16,973 nt of DNA from DUAG01 sp046756865. Its GTDB lineage: Bacteria > Nitrospirota > Nitrospiria > SBBL01 > JAADHI01. The position numbers were made by a program, and so were the translations under genes. Positions 7,262 through 15,804 of the stretch are shown piece after piece. Position 1 is the stretch's first letter. Each line of letters starts with the position of its first letter. The DNA lies in the NCBI GenBank assembly GCA_046756865.1, contig JBHHXE010000031.1, positions 1 through 16,973 of the forward strand, given 5' to 3'. The notes under the pieces are model-generated. The model was not told the origin of the DNA. It was given only the letters and a program-made list of their open reading frames with translations, and made no database searches.

Positions 7262-7279
7262 AGTATATTTCAATATACT
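7262..7279. repeat. 18-bp AT-rich inverted repeat in the dnaA leader
   Basis: AGTATATT (7262-7269) and AATATACT (7272-7279) are perfect reverse complements separated by TC. The element directly follows a TTGACA hexamer (7255-7260) and lies between the dnaA promoter and start codon. It looks like a dimeric-protein operator or a short mRNA hairpin; the binding protein is unknown. Confidence 0.55.
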
Positions 7280-7336
7280 TATCTATAACTAGTTGATAAA
7301 TAATATTTTTTGGTAATTAACACCTGTTGGCAACCT

Positions 7337-7345
7337 TGTGGATAA
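7337..7345 (-). promoter_or_regulatory. DnaA box (TTATCCACA) just upstream of dnaA
   Basis: A perfect consensus box on the minus strand, 15 bp before the dnaA ATG and next to its ribosome-binding site. It has the same orientation as the 7168 box. Its place beside the AT-rich 7262-7320 stretch suits origin opening, and binding here could also limit dnaA transcription. Confidence 0.9.
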
Positions 7346-7360
7346 TAACAAAGGTTCTTG

Positions 7361-8701
7361 ATGCAGTTGGCGCAGATATGGAAGCAGGTTCTTGTACAGA
7401 TCAAGCCACACATTAATCCAAAGAGCTTTGACACATGGCTTAAACCGACGACCCTTCTCTCTGTAAAAAATACTGAAGTACAGGTTACGGTTCCAAATAG
7501 TTTCTTCTGTGAATGGATTCGAGAACACTATTTCTTTCTCATAAAAAATGCGCTTGAGAAGGAGCTAGCAGAAGAGAATCTGCGGATTCATTTTGTCATC
7601 CAGGATGTGCAGACCTGGGAACAAAATAAACAGCAGGAAGAGGAGGCAGAAGAACTTGGGCGGCGGAGAGAGAAAAGAAAGGGATCGGTTAACCCGAAAT
7701 ACACCTTTCCTTCTTTTGTGGTTGGATCAAGCAACCAGTTCGCACATGCCGCCTCGCTAAAAGTTGCTGAACAGCCTGGAAGGTCTTACAACCCTCTTTT
7801 CCTCTATGGGGGAGTGGGATTGGGAAAGACACACCTTCTCAGTGCGGTCGGGAACTTTATCTCATCCGGGGATCCGCTCCTTCGTGTTGCTTATCTTTCC
7901 TCAGAACAGTTTACAAACGATGTGATTAATTCAATACGTTATGACAGAATGATCGAATTCAGAAGCAAGTACAGAAGTGTCGATGTACTTCTCGTCGATG
8001 ACATCCAGTTTATAGCCGGGAAGGAAAGAACCCAGGAGGAATTCTTCCATACCTTCAATACCTTGTATGATGATAACAAACAAGTCGTTATTTCAAGCGA
8101 CCGGTCTGCCAAGGAAATGTCCGATATGGAAGAACGTCTACGATCCAGGTTTGAAATGGGGCTCATCGCAGATATTCAACCCCCGGACTTTGAAACGAGG
8201 GTGGCGATTCTTCGTAAAAAGGCTGAAAATGAAAAAATTATCATTCCTAATGATGTCGCGCTCCTGTTGGCAACCCATATTAAGTCGAACGTGCGGGAGT
8301 TGGAAGGTTCACTGATTCGGCTGGGGGCTTTTAGTTCCCTAACCGGCCATGAAATTACCCTTGAGATGGCAAAGAGGGTGTTAAGGGATACGATTCACGA
8401 GCAAAAAAAGATCATCACTATTGATAATATTCAAAGAATGGTTTCAGAGCGCTTTCAGGTCAAGGTGGTCGAGTTGAAGTCCAAGAGACGGACCAAAAAT
8501 CTAGTTTATCCAAGACAAATCGGGATGTACCTTTCGAGACAATTGACCAACCTCTCTTTTCCAGAGATTGGGAAACGTTTTGGAGGAAAAGATCATTCGA
8601 CCGTTATCCATGCCTGTAAACACATTGAAAAAGAGAAACAGGAAAACTTTAATTTAAGAACGACGCTGGAGAGCCTGGCCCAACATCTTAAGGAGGAATG
8701 A
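7361..8701 (+). CDS. dnaA: Chromosomal replication initiator DnaA
   Basis: DnaA binds DnaA boxes as an ATP-dependent filament, melts oriC and helps recruit the helicase. The 446-residue protein has the four-domain layout: domain I (QIWKQVLVQIKPHINPKSFDTWL), a short Glu/Arg-rich domain II near 95-110, AAA+ domain III with Walker A GGVGLGKT (about 150-157, Lys156) and Walker B LLVDD (Asp213-Asp214), and domain IV with the DNA-binding signature GGKDHSTVIHACKHIE. I chose ATG 7361 because AAAGG ends 6 bases before it; a TTG at 7358 would add one residue. dnaN starts 3 bp after the stop, so the two form an operon. Confidence 0.98.
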   Translation: MQLAQIWKQVLVQIKPHINPKSFDTWLKPTTLLSVKNTEVQVTVPNSFFCEWIREHYFFLIKNALEKELAEENLRIHFVIQDVQTWEQNKQQEEEAEELGRRREKRKGSVNPKYTFPSFVVGSSNQFAHAASLKVAEQPGRSYNPLFLYGGVGLGKTHLLSAVGNFISSGDPLLRVAYLSSEQFTNDVINSIRYDRMIEFRSKYRSVDVLLVDDIQFIAGKERTQEEFFHTFNTLYDDNKQVVISSDRSAKEMSDMEERLRSRFEMGLIADIQPPDFETRVAILRKKAENEKIIIPNDVALLLATHIKSNVRELEGSLIRLGAFSSLTGHEITLEMAKRVLRDTIHEQKKIITIDNIQRMVSERFQVKVVELKSKRRTKNLVYPRQIGMYLSRQLTNLSFPEIGKRFGGKDHSTVIHACKHIEKEKQENFNLRTTLESLAQHLKEE

Positions 8702-8704
8702 GGA

Positions 8705-9826
8705 ATGAAAATAGAGATCAACCGAAAGGACCTGCTGACCGGGATACAACGGGTCCAGGGGGTTGTAGAAAAGCGAAATACGATGCCGATCCTCGCTCAC
8801 ATCCTTATGGAAACCAATGATGGAGAAATTACCCTTTTTGCCACAGACCTTGAGATTGGCATTCAGGGCTCATATCCTGCTAAAACGATTAAACCGGGAA
8901 AAATGACTTTCTCGGCAAGGAAACTTTATGAGATTATCCGGGAGTTTCCTGAAGGACCGGTGACCCTGACAACCCAGGACAACCATTGGGTTGTCATAGA
9001 ATCAGGGAAGAGCTATTTTAAGATTGTTGGACTTCCCCCGGAGGAGTTTCCAACCTCACCGCCACCCGATAGCCAGCAAAAAATGCTTGTCGACCCTTCT
9101 CTTTTTGCCGGCTTGATTCGGAGGACCCTCTTCGCTTCCGGGGAAAATGACACCCGCTACATCTTGAACGGTCTCCTCCTGCAGTTGGAGAAGATGAAAG
9201 GAAAAGAGCAGGGGATACGCTTTGTAGCGACCGATGGGCATCGACTGGCCCTCGCGGAGGGATCAATCACGGGGAGTAAAGATTCGGAAGAGAGGGATGT
9301 CATTATCCCGAAGAAGGCAATTCTTGAGATCAGGAAAGCATTGGAAGAAGACGAAGACGGGGAAGCCCCCGAACTCCTGATCGGAAAAAGCCAACTGGTC
9401 TTTCGGAGAGGCACTTTTGTTCTGACCTCAAGGCTAATGGAGGGAAATTACCCGAACTACAAACAGGTGATTCCAAAAGGAAATGTGAAAAAAGTCACCA
9501 TTGTGAAAAGTGATCTGGAAGGCGGTCTACGACGGGTGTCCATTCTGGCACGGGAGAAGACGAATGCGATAAAATTTTCCCTTCAGGAAGGGAGTGTTAC
9601 GCTGAGCTCTAATAATCCGGAAATGGGAGAGGCCAGTGAAGAGGTGACGACATCCTACAAAGGGGAAGGGCTGACCACAGGATTTAATGCACGTTATTTC
9701 CTGGATGTCCTCTCCGTTGTGGAGAAAGACGAAGTGACGCTTGAATTCAAGGATGCCCTTTCACCCTGCCTGATTAAAGAAGAATCAAACAACTTCCTCG
9801 CCGTCATCATGCCGATGCGGGTCTAA
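8705..9826 (+). CDS. dnaN: DNA polymerase III beta subunit (sliding clamp) DnaN
   Basis: DnaN forms the ring-shaped dimer that tethers DNA polymerase III and repair proteins to DNA. The 373-residue length fits the family (about 366-380). Seen: the start MKIEINRKDLLTGIQRVQGVVEKRNTMPILAH, the mid-protein segment RFVATDGHRLALAE, SRLMEGNYPNYKQVIP, and the C-terminal MPMRV that lies at the client-peptide pocket. The ATG at 8705 is fixed by AGGAGG at 8691-8696, which lies inside the dnaA 3' end. A 96-bp gap with no ORF separates it from gyrB; recF, frequent at this place in other genomes, is absent. Confidence 0.98.
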   Translation: MKIEINRKDLLTGIQRVQGVVEKRNTMPILAHILMETNDGEITLFATDLEIGIQGSYPAKTIKPGKMTFSARKLYEIIREFPEGPVTLTTQDNHWVVIESGKSYFKIVGLPPEEFPTSPPPDSQQKMLVDPSLFAGLIRRTLFASGENDTRYILNGLLLQLEKMKGKEQGIRFVATDGHRLALAEGSITGSKDSEERDVIIPKKAILEIRKALEEDEDGEAPELLIGKSQLVFRRGTFVLTSRLMEGNYPNYKQVIPKGNVKKVTIVKSDLEGGLRRVSILAREKTNAIKFSLQEGSVTLSSNNPEMGEASEEVTTSYKGEGLTTGFNARYFLDVLSVVEKDEVTLEFKDALSPCLIKEESNNFLAVIMPMRV

Positions 9827-9922
9827 TTCTGTTCAATTTCTTCAAGGCGGTTATGTGCAGCAGGAATGCAGACAGGATCCGCTTGCGAGTTCGATGTGAG
9901 AAAGATTTGAGGTAATAGAAAG

Positions 9923-12343
9923 ATGCCATCAGGAAAAAAAGAGCAAGAATACGATGCAGGAAAAATCAAGATCCTTGAAGGATTGGAAGCGGTTCGCAAG
10001 CGACCGGCGATGTATATCGGTAGCACCGGGTCTGCAGGACTGCACCATCTTGTTTACGAGGTCGTGGACAACGCGGTTGACGAAGCCATGGCCGGTCATT
10101 GCACCGACATCCAGGTCACGATCCACATCGATAACTCGGTGACCATCATTGACAATGGCCGGGGAATCCCGACCAAACTTCATCCCCAGAAAAAGATCTC
10201 GGCCGCCGAGGTCGCCCTCACCTACCTTCACGCCGGAAGTAAATTTGATAATGAGACATACAAAGTGTCCGGAGGCCTGCACGGTGTCGGAGTCTCTGTG
10301 GTGAATGCCCTGTCAGAATGGCTCGAGCTTGAAATAAAACAGGACGGGGTTGTTTATCAGCAACGTTATGATAGGGGAAAGCCGCTTGGCCCCCTGGAAA
10401 TAACCGGGAAGACGAAGAAACGGGGGACAGAAATTACCTTCAAGCCTGATGCCGAAATTTTTGAAGGAACAGAGTATTCCTATGAAACCCTGGCCTACCG
10501 GCTCCGGGAACTCGCGTTTTTGAACAAAGGGCTCCGGATTTCCATTGAAGATGAGCGAACAGAGAAAAATGAGCTCTTTTGCTACAAAGGCGGGATTGTC
10601 TCATTTGTCGAGATGCTCAATGAAACGAAAACCCCGCTCCACAAGCCGATTCTCATAGAGAAAGAGAAAAACGGAGTTATGCTTGATCTTGCACTTCAAT
10701 ATAATGGAAGCTATGCTGAAAACCTGTTTTCCTTTGCGAACAACATTAATACCAAGGAGGGAGGAACTCATCTCAGCGGCTTCAAAGCAGCCTTGACGCG
10801 AACGAGCAATAGTTACGGCCAGGCAAACAAGATCTTGAAGAACGGGGAAAGCATTACCGGGGACGATGCCCGGGAGGGCCTCACCGGGGTCATTTCCATT
10901 AAAATTCCTGAGCCTCAATTTGAGGGCCAGACCAAGACCAAGCTTGGCAACTCCGAGGTGAAGGGGATTGTTGAAGCTGCGGTAAACGAAGCGCTTGGGG
11001 AATATTTCGAAGAGAACCCGAGTGTCGCGAAAAAGATTATCGAAAAGGCGATCACCGCGGCAAGGGCGCGGGATGCAGCGCGCAAAGCGAGAGAGTTGAT
11101 TCGTCGGAAAAATGTTCTGGATGGTGGTGGGACGCTTCCCGGAAAGCTGGCAGATTGCTCAGAAAAAGATCCCTCACGGAGCGAGATCTATCTTGTAGAG
11201 GGTGATTCTGCGGGGGGGTCGGCCAAACAGGGTCGCGATCGACGCTTTCAGGCCATCCTTCCCCTGAAGGGAAAGATCCTCAACGTCGAACGTGCTCGCT
11301 TTGACAAGATGGTTTCCTCTGAGGAGATCCGTGTGCTGATTACGGCGCTGGGATGCGGGATAGGAACAGCCGACTTTGATATTGCCAAGGCCCGTTATCA
11401 CAGAGTGATTATCATGACGGATGCCGATGTGGATGGCGCCCATATCCGGACCCTTCTATTGACCTTCTTTTATCGTCAGATGGTCCCGATGATTGAAAGG
11501 GGATATGTCTACATCGCCCAACCGCCGCTTTTCAAGGTTAAAAAAGGAAAGAAGGAACAGTATATCAAGGACGAAGCCGGTTTGAGAGAATATCTCATCG
11601 GCGCATCAGGGGATGAGGTGCGTGTCTTTCAGGAAAGCAGCGGATCCTATGTCGGCAGAGCAAAAATAAAGACCCTCTTAAAAAAAATGACGGCCTACGA
11701 ATCCCTCATCGAGCACTTTCAGCGAAAACAGATCGATCCGGATGCGCTTAGGGGTCTTTTGCAAGGAGGGCGTTTAAATCGAAGTCTCCTGAAAGATCGG
11801 GAGCAATTAAAGGCTCTCCTCGAAGAGGCAAAAACATATTGGGAGCGCTATTGCCCCTCTGAAAAGTTTTCCCCCACGATCAAGAAGGATGAGGAGCATA
11901 AATCAAATCTAATTGAATGTCGCGTTGAAAGAGCGGGAACGACCCAGACCTTCAGGATAGATGAAGCCCTTGTGTCGTCGCCTGAGTTTCGGGAACTGTT
12001 GAACCTTTCCCCGGGGCGGATCGGGCTCGGCGCGCCGCCCTACCGGATTTCCGACCTGGAAGGAGAAAAAGAATACGCAACCACGGCGGGTATCATCCAG
12101 CACATCCTGGACCGCGGGAAAAAGGGACTCACCATCCAACGCTATAAAGGACTCGGGGAGATGAACCCGGACCAGCTCTGGGAAACAACAATGGATCCGG
12201 AAAAGCGTACCCTTCTCCGTGTCAGTCTGGATGATATGGTCGGCGCTGAGAAAACTTTCTCGGTCCTGATGGGAGACGCTGTCGAGCCCAGAAGGGCTTT
12301 TATACAGAAACATGCCTCTGAAGTCAAAAACATCGATACATAA
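9923..12343 (+). CDS. gyrB: DNA gyrase subunit B
   Basis: GyrB supplies the ATPase of gyrase, which introduces negative supercoils. The 806 residues show the GHKL ATPase domain (VYEVVDNAVDEA with catalytic Glu46 and Mg-binding Asn50; DNGRGIP; GGLHGVG), the transducer domain, the TOPRIM domain with EGDSAGG (Glu426) and the acidic triad DADVD (Asp500, 502, 504), and the C-terminal QRYKGLGEMNP. An insertion at roughly residues 560-720 is the one typical of Gram-negative GyrB and separates it from the shorter Gram-positive form and from ParE. The ATG follows GAGG 10 bases upstream. gyrA starts 24 bp downstream. The DSAGGSA codons contain a run of seven G. Confidence 0.98.
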   Translation: MPSGKKEQEYDAGKIKILEGLEAVRKRPAMYIGSTGSAGLHHLVYEVVDNAVDEAMAGHCTDIQVTIHIDNSVTIIDNGRGIPTKLHPQKKISAAEVALTYLHAGSKFDNETYKVSGGLHGVGVSVVNALSEWLELEIKQDGVVYQQRYDRGKPLGPLEITGKTKKRGTEITFKPDAEIFEGTEYSYETLAYRLRELAFLNKGLRISIEDERTEKNELFCYKGGIVSFVEMLNETKTPLHKPILIEKEKNGVMLDLALQYNGSYAENLFSFANNINTKEGGTHLSGFKAALTRTSNSYGQANKILKNGESITGDDAREGLTGVISIKIPEPQFEGQTKTKLGNSEVKGIVEAAVNEALGEYFEENPSVAKKIIEKAITAARARDAARKARELIRRKNVLDGGGTLPGKLADCSEKDPSRSEIYLVEGDSAGGSAKQGRDRRFQAILPLKGKILNVERARFDKMVSSEEIRVLITALGCGIGTADFDIAKARYHRVIIMTDADVDGAHIRTLLLTFFYRQMVPMIERGYVYIAQPPLFKVKKGKKEQYIKDEAGLREYLIGASGDEVRVFQESSGSYVGRAKIKTLLKKMTAYESLIEHFQRKQIDPDALRGLLQGGRLNRSLLKDREQLKALLEEAKTYWERYCPSEKFSPTIKKDEEHKSNLIECRVERAGTTQTFRIDEALVSSPEFRELLNLSPGRIGLGAPPYRISDLEGEKEYATTAGIIQHILDRGKKGLTIQRYKGLGEMNPDQLWETTMDPEKRTLLRVSLDDMVGAEKTFSVLMGDAVEPRRAFIQKHASEVKNIDT

Positions 12344-12367
12344 AATTAATAATGAATTGGAGTCACT

Positions 12368-14848
12368 ATGCCCTTACCCATAGAGGAAAGAAGTCTCCCG
12401 GTGAATCTCGAGGCCGAGATGAAAACGGCCTATATGGACTATGCAATGAGTGTCATCGTTGGGAGGGCTCTGCCGGATGTCCGGGATGGGCTTAAGCCGG
12501 TTCACCGACGCATTCTCTACGCCATGTTTCGAGAGGGTCTCTTGTCAAACCGCCGCTACTCCAAATCTGCGGGTGTGGTCGGCGAAGTGATCAAGAAATA
12601 CCATCCGCATGGAGACACGGCCGTCTACGATACCATGGTTCGCATGGCACAGGACTTCAATATGCGCTATCCCCTGGTCGACGGTCAGGGCAATTTCGGA
12701 TCGATTGATGGAGACCGGGCCGCGGCCTACCGCTATACCGAAGCCCGTCTGACAAAGCTGGCCGAAGAAATGCTGGCGAATATTGATATGGAAACTGTCG
12801 ACTTCTCTCCCAATTTCGATGAGACTGTGGTCGAGCCGGTGGTATTACCAACGCGCATCCCGAATCTGCTCATGAATGGCTCGGCAGGCATTGCGGTCGG
12901 AATGGCGACCAATATCCCGCCTCACAATCTATCGGAACTGGTTGACGGCCTGGGGGCGCTCCTGGAGGATTCGGCGCTTTCGATTGAGGGCTTGATGGAG
13001 ATGATTAAAGGCCCTGACTTCCCTACAGCCGGGTTTATCTATGGGACAAAGGGGATCGAAGATGCATTCCGGACGGGTCGGGGTTCAGTGGTGATGCGGG
13101 CGAGAGCGGTCATCGAAGTCAACCCGCGAAATGAGCGGGAGACGATCGTTGTCACGCAACTCCCTTACCAGGTAAACAAATCAAGGTTGATTGAAAAGAT
13201 TGCCGATCTCATACGGGACAGGAAGGTGGAAGGGATATCGGACCTTCGGGATGAATCAGACCGTGACGGGATGCGTATCGTCATCGAACTAAAACGTGGA
13301 GAGATCGGAAAGATTGTCCTGAACAAACTGTATAAGCACACTTCACTGCAATCCTCTTTCGGTATTATTATGCTGGCGCTGGTGAACAAGCAGCCGCGTG
13401 TGATGAATCTCAAAGAAATTCTTCAGTCGTTCCTTGACTTCAGGAGGGAGGTGATCATCCGCCGAACCCGCTTTGAGCTTCGCCAGGCGGAAGCCCGTGC
13501 CCATATTCTTGAAGGACTGAAGATTGCGCTGGACCACCTCGACGAGGTGATCACCCTGATCCGGGCCTCTGATTCCCCCGATGCGGCTCGGACGGGGCTG
13601 ACCAGCCGCTTCGGGCTTTCAGACATACAGGCCCAGGCCATCCTTGACATGAAATTGCAGCGCCTGACCGCGCTCGAACGGGAAAAATTGATTTCGGAAT
13701 ATGAAGCGATCATGAAGAAGATCAAGTCGCTTAAGGCCCTTCTGGGCAGTGATAAGCTCATCCGGAAAGTGATTAAAAAAGAACTTGATGAGATCAAGGA
13801 AAAGTTCGGGGACGAACGCTTGACCAAGATTATACCGGAAACGGGTGAGATCCAGATCGAAGATCTGATTGCGCATGAGGAAATGGTGATCACGGTCTCT
13901 CACTCGGGATATATCAAACGAAATCCGGTTTCGATTTACCGCAGCCAGCGGCGTGGCGGCAAGGGGAAGATCGGGGCGGGGCTGAAACAGGAAGATTTTG
14001 TCTCCCATCTCTTCCTCGCCTCGACGCACGATTACCTTCTCTTTTTCACAGATACCGGTCGGGTCTACTGGCTGAAAGTCCACCAGATCCCAGAGGCCGG
14101 GCGCGCCTCTAAGGGAAAGGCGATTGTGAATCTTCTCCAGATCTCTCAGACCGAAAAGGTCCGAGCTATACTCAAGGTCGAACAGTTCGAAGAAGGAAAG
14201 TACGTTGTCATGGCGACAACGCGCGGACTCATTAAAAAAACGGCCTTAACGGCCTATGGAAACCCGCGTGTTGGCGGGATCCGGGCCATCAATCTGGCAG
14301 AGGGGGACCGCCTGGTTGCCGTCGGAATGACCTCGGGAGACCATGATATCTTGATCGGGACGGCAAAGGGGCTTTCTATCCGTTTTCAGGAAAAAGAAGC
14401 AAGGCCCCTCGGTCGGGTTTCGACCGGGGTCATGGGTATCCGGTTGCGTAAGGGCGATGAGGTCATCAGTATGGAGACCCTGACGCCAAACAGTCATTCC
14501 GCCATTCTGACGGTCACCGAGAAGGGATATGGAAAGCGGACAGATTTATCTGAGTATCGTTCGCAAGGCCGTGGCGGACAGGGCATCATCACCATACAGA
14601 CGAGCGCGCGGAATGGGAATGTTGTCGCGGCATTCCAGGTTGATCCTGACGCCGAGGTGATGATTATGACGGCCAGCGGTAAGATCGTCCGCCTTAAGAT
14701 AAAGGATCTCCGCGTAATCGGCCGGAATACGCAGGGTGTCCGCCTCATCGAGATGAGTGCGGGGGATCGTGTGATTGGTGTCGCAGGGCTGGCTGAAAAA
14801 GGAGGACCGGAAGACTCGGAGGACCCCACCCTGCCCTTCTCCGAGTAA
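12368..14848 (+). CDS. gyrA: DNA gyrase subunit A
   Basis: GyrA cuts and rejoins DNA and wraps it to drive supercoiling. The 826-residue protein has the winged-helix breakage domain with catalytic Tyr123 in AAAYRYTEARL, the tower and coiled coil, and a C-terminal beta-pinwheel carrying the GyrA box QRRGGKG at about residue 527, which marks gyrase rather than topoisomerase IV. The quinolone region reads HPHGDTAVYD: the position equal to E. coli Ser83 is Thr84, and Asp88 is kept. The C-terminus is acidic (PEDSEDP), as in many GyrA tails. GGAG 5 bases before the ATG supports the start. Confidence 0.98.
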   Translation: MPLPIEERSLPVNLEAEMKTAYMDYAMSVIVGRALPDVRDGLKPVHRRILYAMFREGLLSNRRYSKSAGVVGEVIKKYHPHGDTAVYDTMVRMAQDFNMRYPLVDGQGNFGSIDGDRAAAYRYTEARLTKLAEEMLANIDMETVDFSPNFDETVVEPVVLPTRIPNLLMNGSAGIAVGMATNIPPHNLSELVDGLGALLEDSALSIEGLMEMIKGPDFPTAGFIYGTKGIEDAFRTGRGSVVMRARAVIEVNPRNERETIVVTQLPYQVNKSRLIEKIADLIRDRKVEGISDLRDESDRDGMRIVIELKRGEIGKIVLNKLYKHTSLQSSFGIIMLALVNKQPRVMNLKEILQSFLDFRREVIIRRTRFELRQAEARAHILEGLKIALDHLDEVITLIRASDSPDAARTGLTSRFGLSDIQAQAILDMKLQRLTALEREKLISEYEAIMKKIKSLKALLGSDKLIRKVIKKELDEIKEKFGDERLTKIIPETGEIQIEDLIAHEEMVITVSHSGYIKRNPVSIYRSQRRGGKGKIGAGLKQEDFVSHLFLASTHDYLLFFTDTGRVYWLKVHQIPEAGRASKGKAIVNLLQISQTEKVRAILKVEQFEEGKYVVMATTRGLIKKTALTAYGNPRVGGIRAINLAEGDRLVAVGMTSGDHDILIGTAKGLSIRFQEKEARPLGRVSTGVMGIRLRKGDEVISMETLTPNSHSAILTVTEKGYGKRTDLSEYRSQGRGGQGIITIQTSARNGNVVAAFQVDPDAEVMIMTASGKIVRLKIKDLRVIGRNTQGVRLIEMSAGDRVIGVAGLAEKGGPEDSEDPTLPFSE

Positions 14849-14853
14849 TAAGT

Positions 14854-14870
14854 GGGCCTTGTAAGGGCCC
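14854..14870 (+). other. Short GC-rich hairpin after gyrA
   Basis: GGGCCTT-GTA-AGGGCCC can form a 7-bp stem (one T-G pair) 5 bp after the gyrA stop. No T-tract follows, so termination is doubtful. The rest of the 137-bp gyrA-TPR gap shows no clear promoter. Confidence 0.3.
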
Positions 14871-14985
14871 GGCATAGCGGGATAAGCCGTAGAGCAAGAT
14901 GCGGGGTCGGGCATCGCGGCTTTGCCTCCCCCAATACGACAATAGGAGCAAGTAAGGGTATGCTGGCGTGTTGCGGGAGATCATT

Positions 14986-15804
14986 ATGAGTCTCCGGAGG
15001 GTTTTCCCCTGGGTTCTTTTTTGGCTATGCGCCGTTTCAGCAACATTCTGGTGGATTTTATCGGATACGGAACGAACTACAAGGAAATACCTTGAGTCGG
15101 CTGAAATCCGATGGGCAAAAGAAGACTACCTTGGCGCAATCCGAGACTATGAGCGGATTATTGAAGAGTATCCCCGCAGCCCTATGGTTTCAGAGGCCAA
15201 CTATTGGAGAGGCGTTGCTTTTTTTCTCTATCTTGACAACAATGAAAAGGCGATTGCCTCCTTTAACGAAAGTATTCGAACCGCTGTTTCTTCCTTGGAC
15301 AAGAACCACGCGCTGAAGGCCCACCTTTACATCGCAGAAATCTACGAGAAAAAACTAAACCAGCCCAAAAAAGCAATCACGGTCTATGAAAAGGTCATGG
15401 AAATCACATCTGACCTGGATCAGGTCTTAGAGGTCCAATACAAGGTGGGCTCTCTCTACTTTGACCTGGGAGACATGGAGCAGGCTCGTGTTGAGTGGGA
15501 TCTTCTGGCCAAGAAAGACCCCAGAAACAAATGGGCACCTGCTGCCCTTTACCGTGGGGGGGGAACGTATTTTATCCTTGGAATGTGTGATGAGGCGATT
15601 GAAATCTACAAGACGCTCTACACTGAATACCCTGAACATGAGACGAGCCCCTTCGCCAAATTCAGAGCGGCAAATTGCTTAGAGGAAAATAAGGCACAAG
15701 CAGAAGCGCTTCAACTTTATAAAGAATTAGAGGGTGTCTATCCGAATGAAGAAATTCTGACCGGAAAGATCAAGAAGCTCAAACGTCTGACTCGGGGCTC
15801 CTGA
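14986..15804 (+). CDS. Membrane-anchored tetratricopeptide-repeat protein, function unknown
   Basis: A 272-residue protein with one N-terminal hydrophobic segment (about residues 6-25, RRVFPWVLFWLCAVSATFWWIL) that looks like an uncleaved anchor after a short basic start, so the rest is probably periplasmic. The remainder is made of helical TPR-type repeats with patterns such as YLGAIRDYERIIEEYPRS, KAITVYEKVMEI, GDMEQARVEWDLLAKKDPRN and DEAIEIYKTLYTEYPEH. The style resembles BamD or CpoB/YbgF scaffold proteins, but no signature allows assignment. ATG 14986 is preferred because GGGAG lies 7 bases upstream; a GTG at 14968 would add six residues. A run of eight G occurs at 15556-15563. Its 3' end overlaps the convergent DUF721 gene by 26 bp. 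Confidence 0.85.
   Translation: MSLRRVFPWVLFWLCAVSATFWWILSDTERTTRKYLESAEIRWAKEDYLGAIRDYERIIEEYPRSPMVSEANYWRGVAFFLYLDNNEKAIASFNESIRTAVSSLDKNHALKAHLYIAEIYEKKLNQPKKAITVYEKVMEITSDLDQVLEVQYKVGSLYFDLGDMEQARVEWDLLAKKDPRNKWAPAALYRGGGTYFILGMCDEAIEIYKTLYTEYPEHETSPFAKFRAANCLEENKAQAEALQLYKELEGVYPNEEILTGKIKKLKRLTRGS

Larger units (their letters stand above)
6855..7360. other. oriC: oriC, chromosomal replication origin and divergent rpmH/dnaA promoter region
   Basis: This 506-bp gene-free, strongly AT-rich stretch between divergent rpmH and dnaA is the canonical oriC position. It holds two perfect DnaA boxes, TGTGGATAA at 7168-7176 and 7337-7345 in the same orientation, and a two-mismatch box-like site TGTGGATTT at 7062-7070. 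The octamer TTGATAAA occurs at 6988-6995, 6998-7005 and 7293-7300; the first two are one helical turn apart. The AT-rich stretches around 6960-7100 and 7260-7320 are candidate unwinding elements. All neighbouring genes point outward, and C-runs on the left versus G-runs on the right fit a strand-composition switch here. The exact unwinding site cannot be fixed by eye. Confidence 0.85.

Noticed and set aside
7255..7279. TTGACA followed by TATACT as a second dnaA promoter
   Set aside because: The spacing is only 13 bp and no acceptable -10 lies at 16-18 bp; TTGATT-N17-TATAAT at 7199-7227 is much better.
13423..14083. Overlapping minus-strand frames of about 155 codons
   Set aside because: These are antisense to the conserved gyrA coding sequence.
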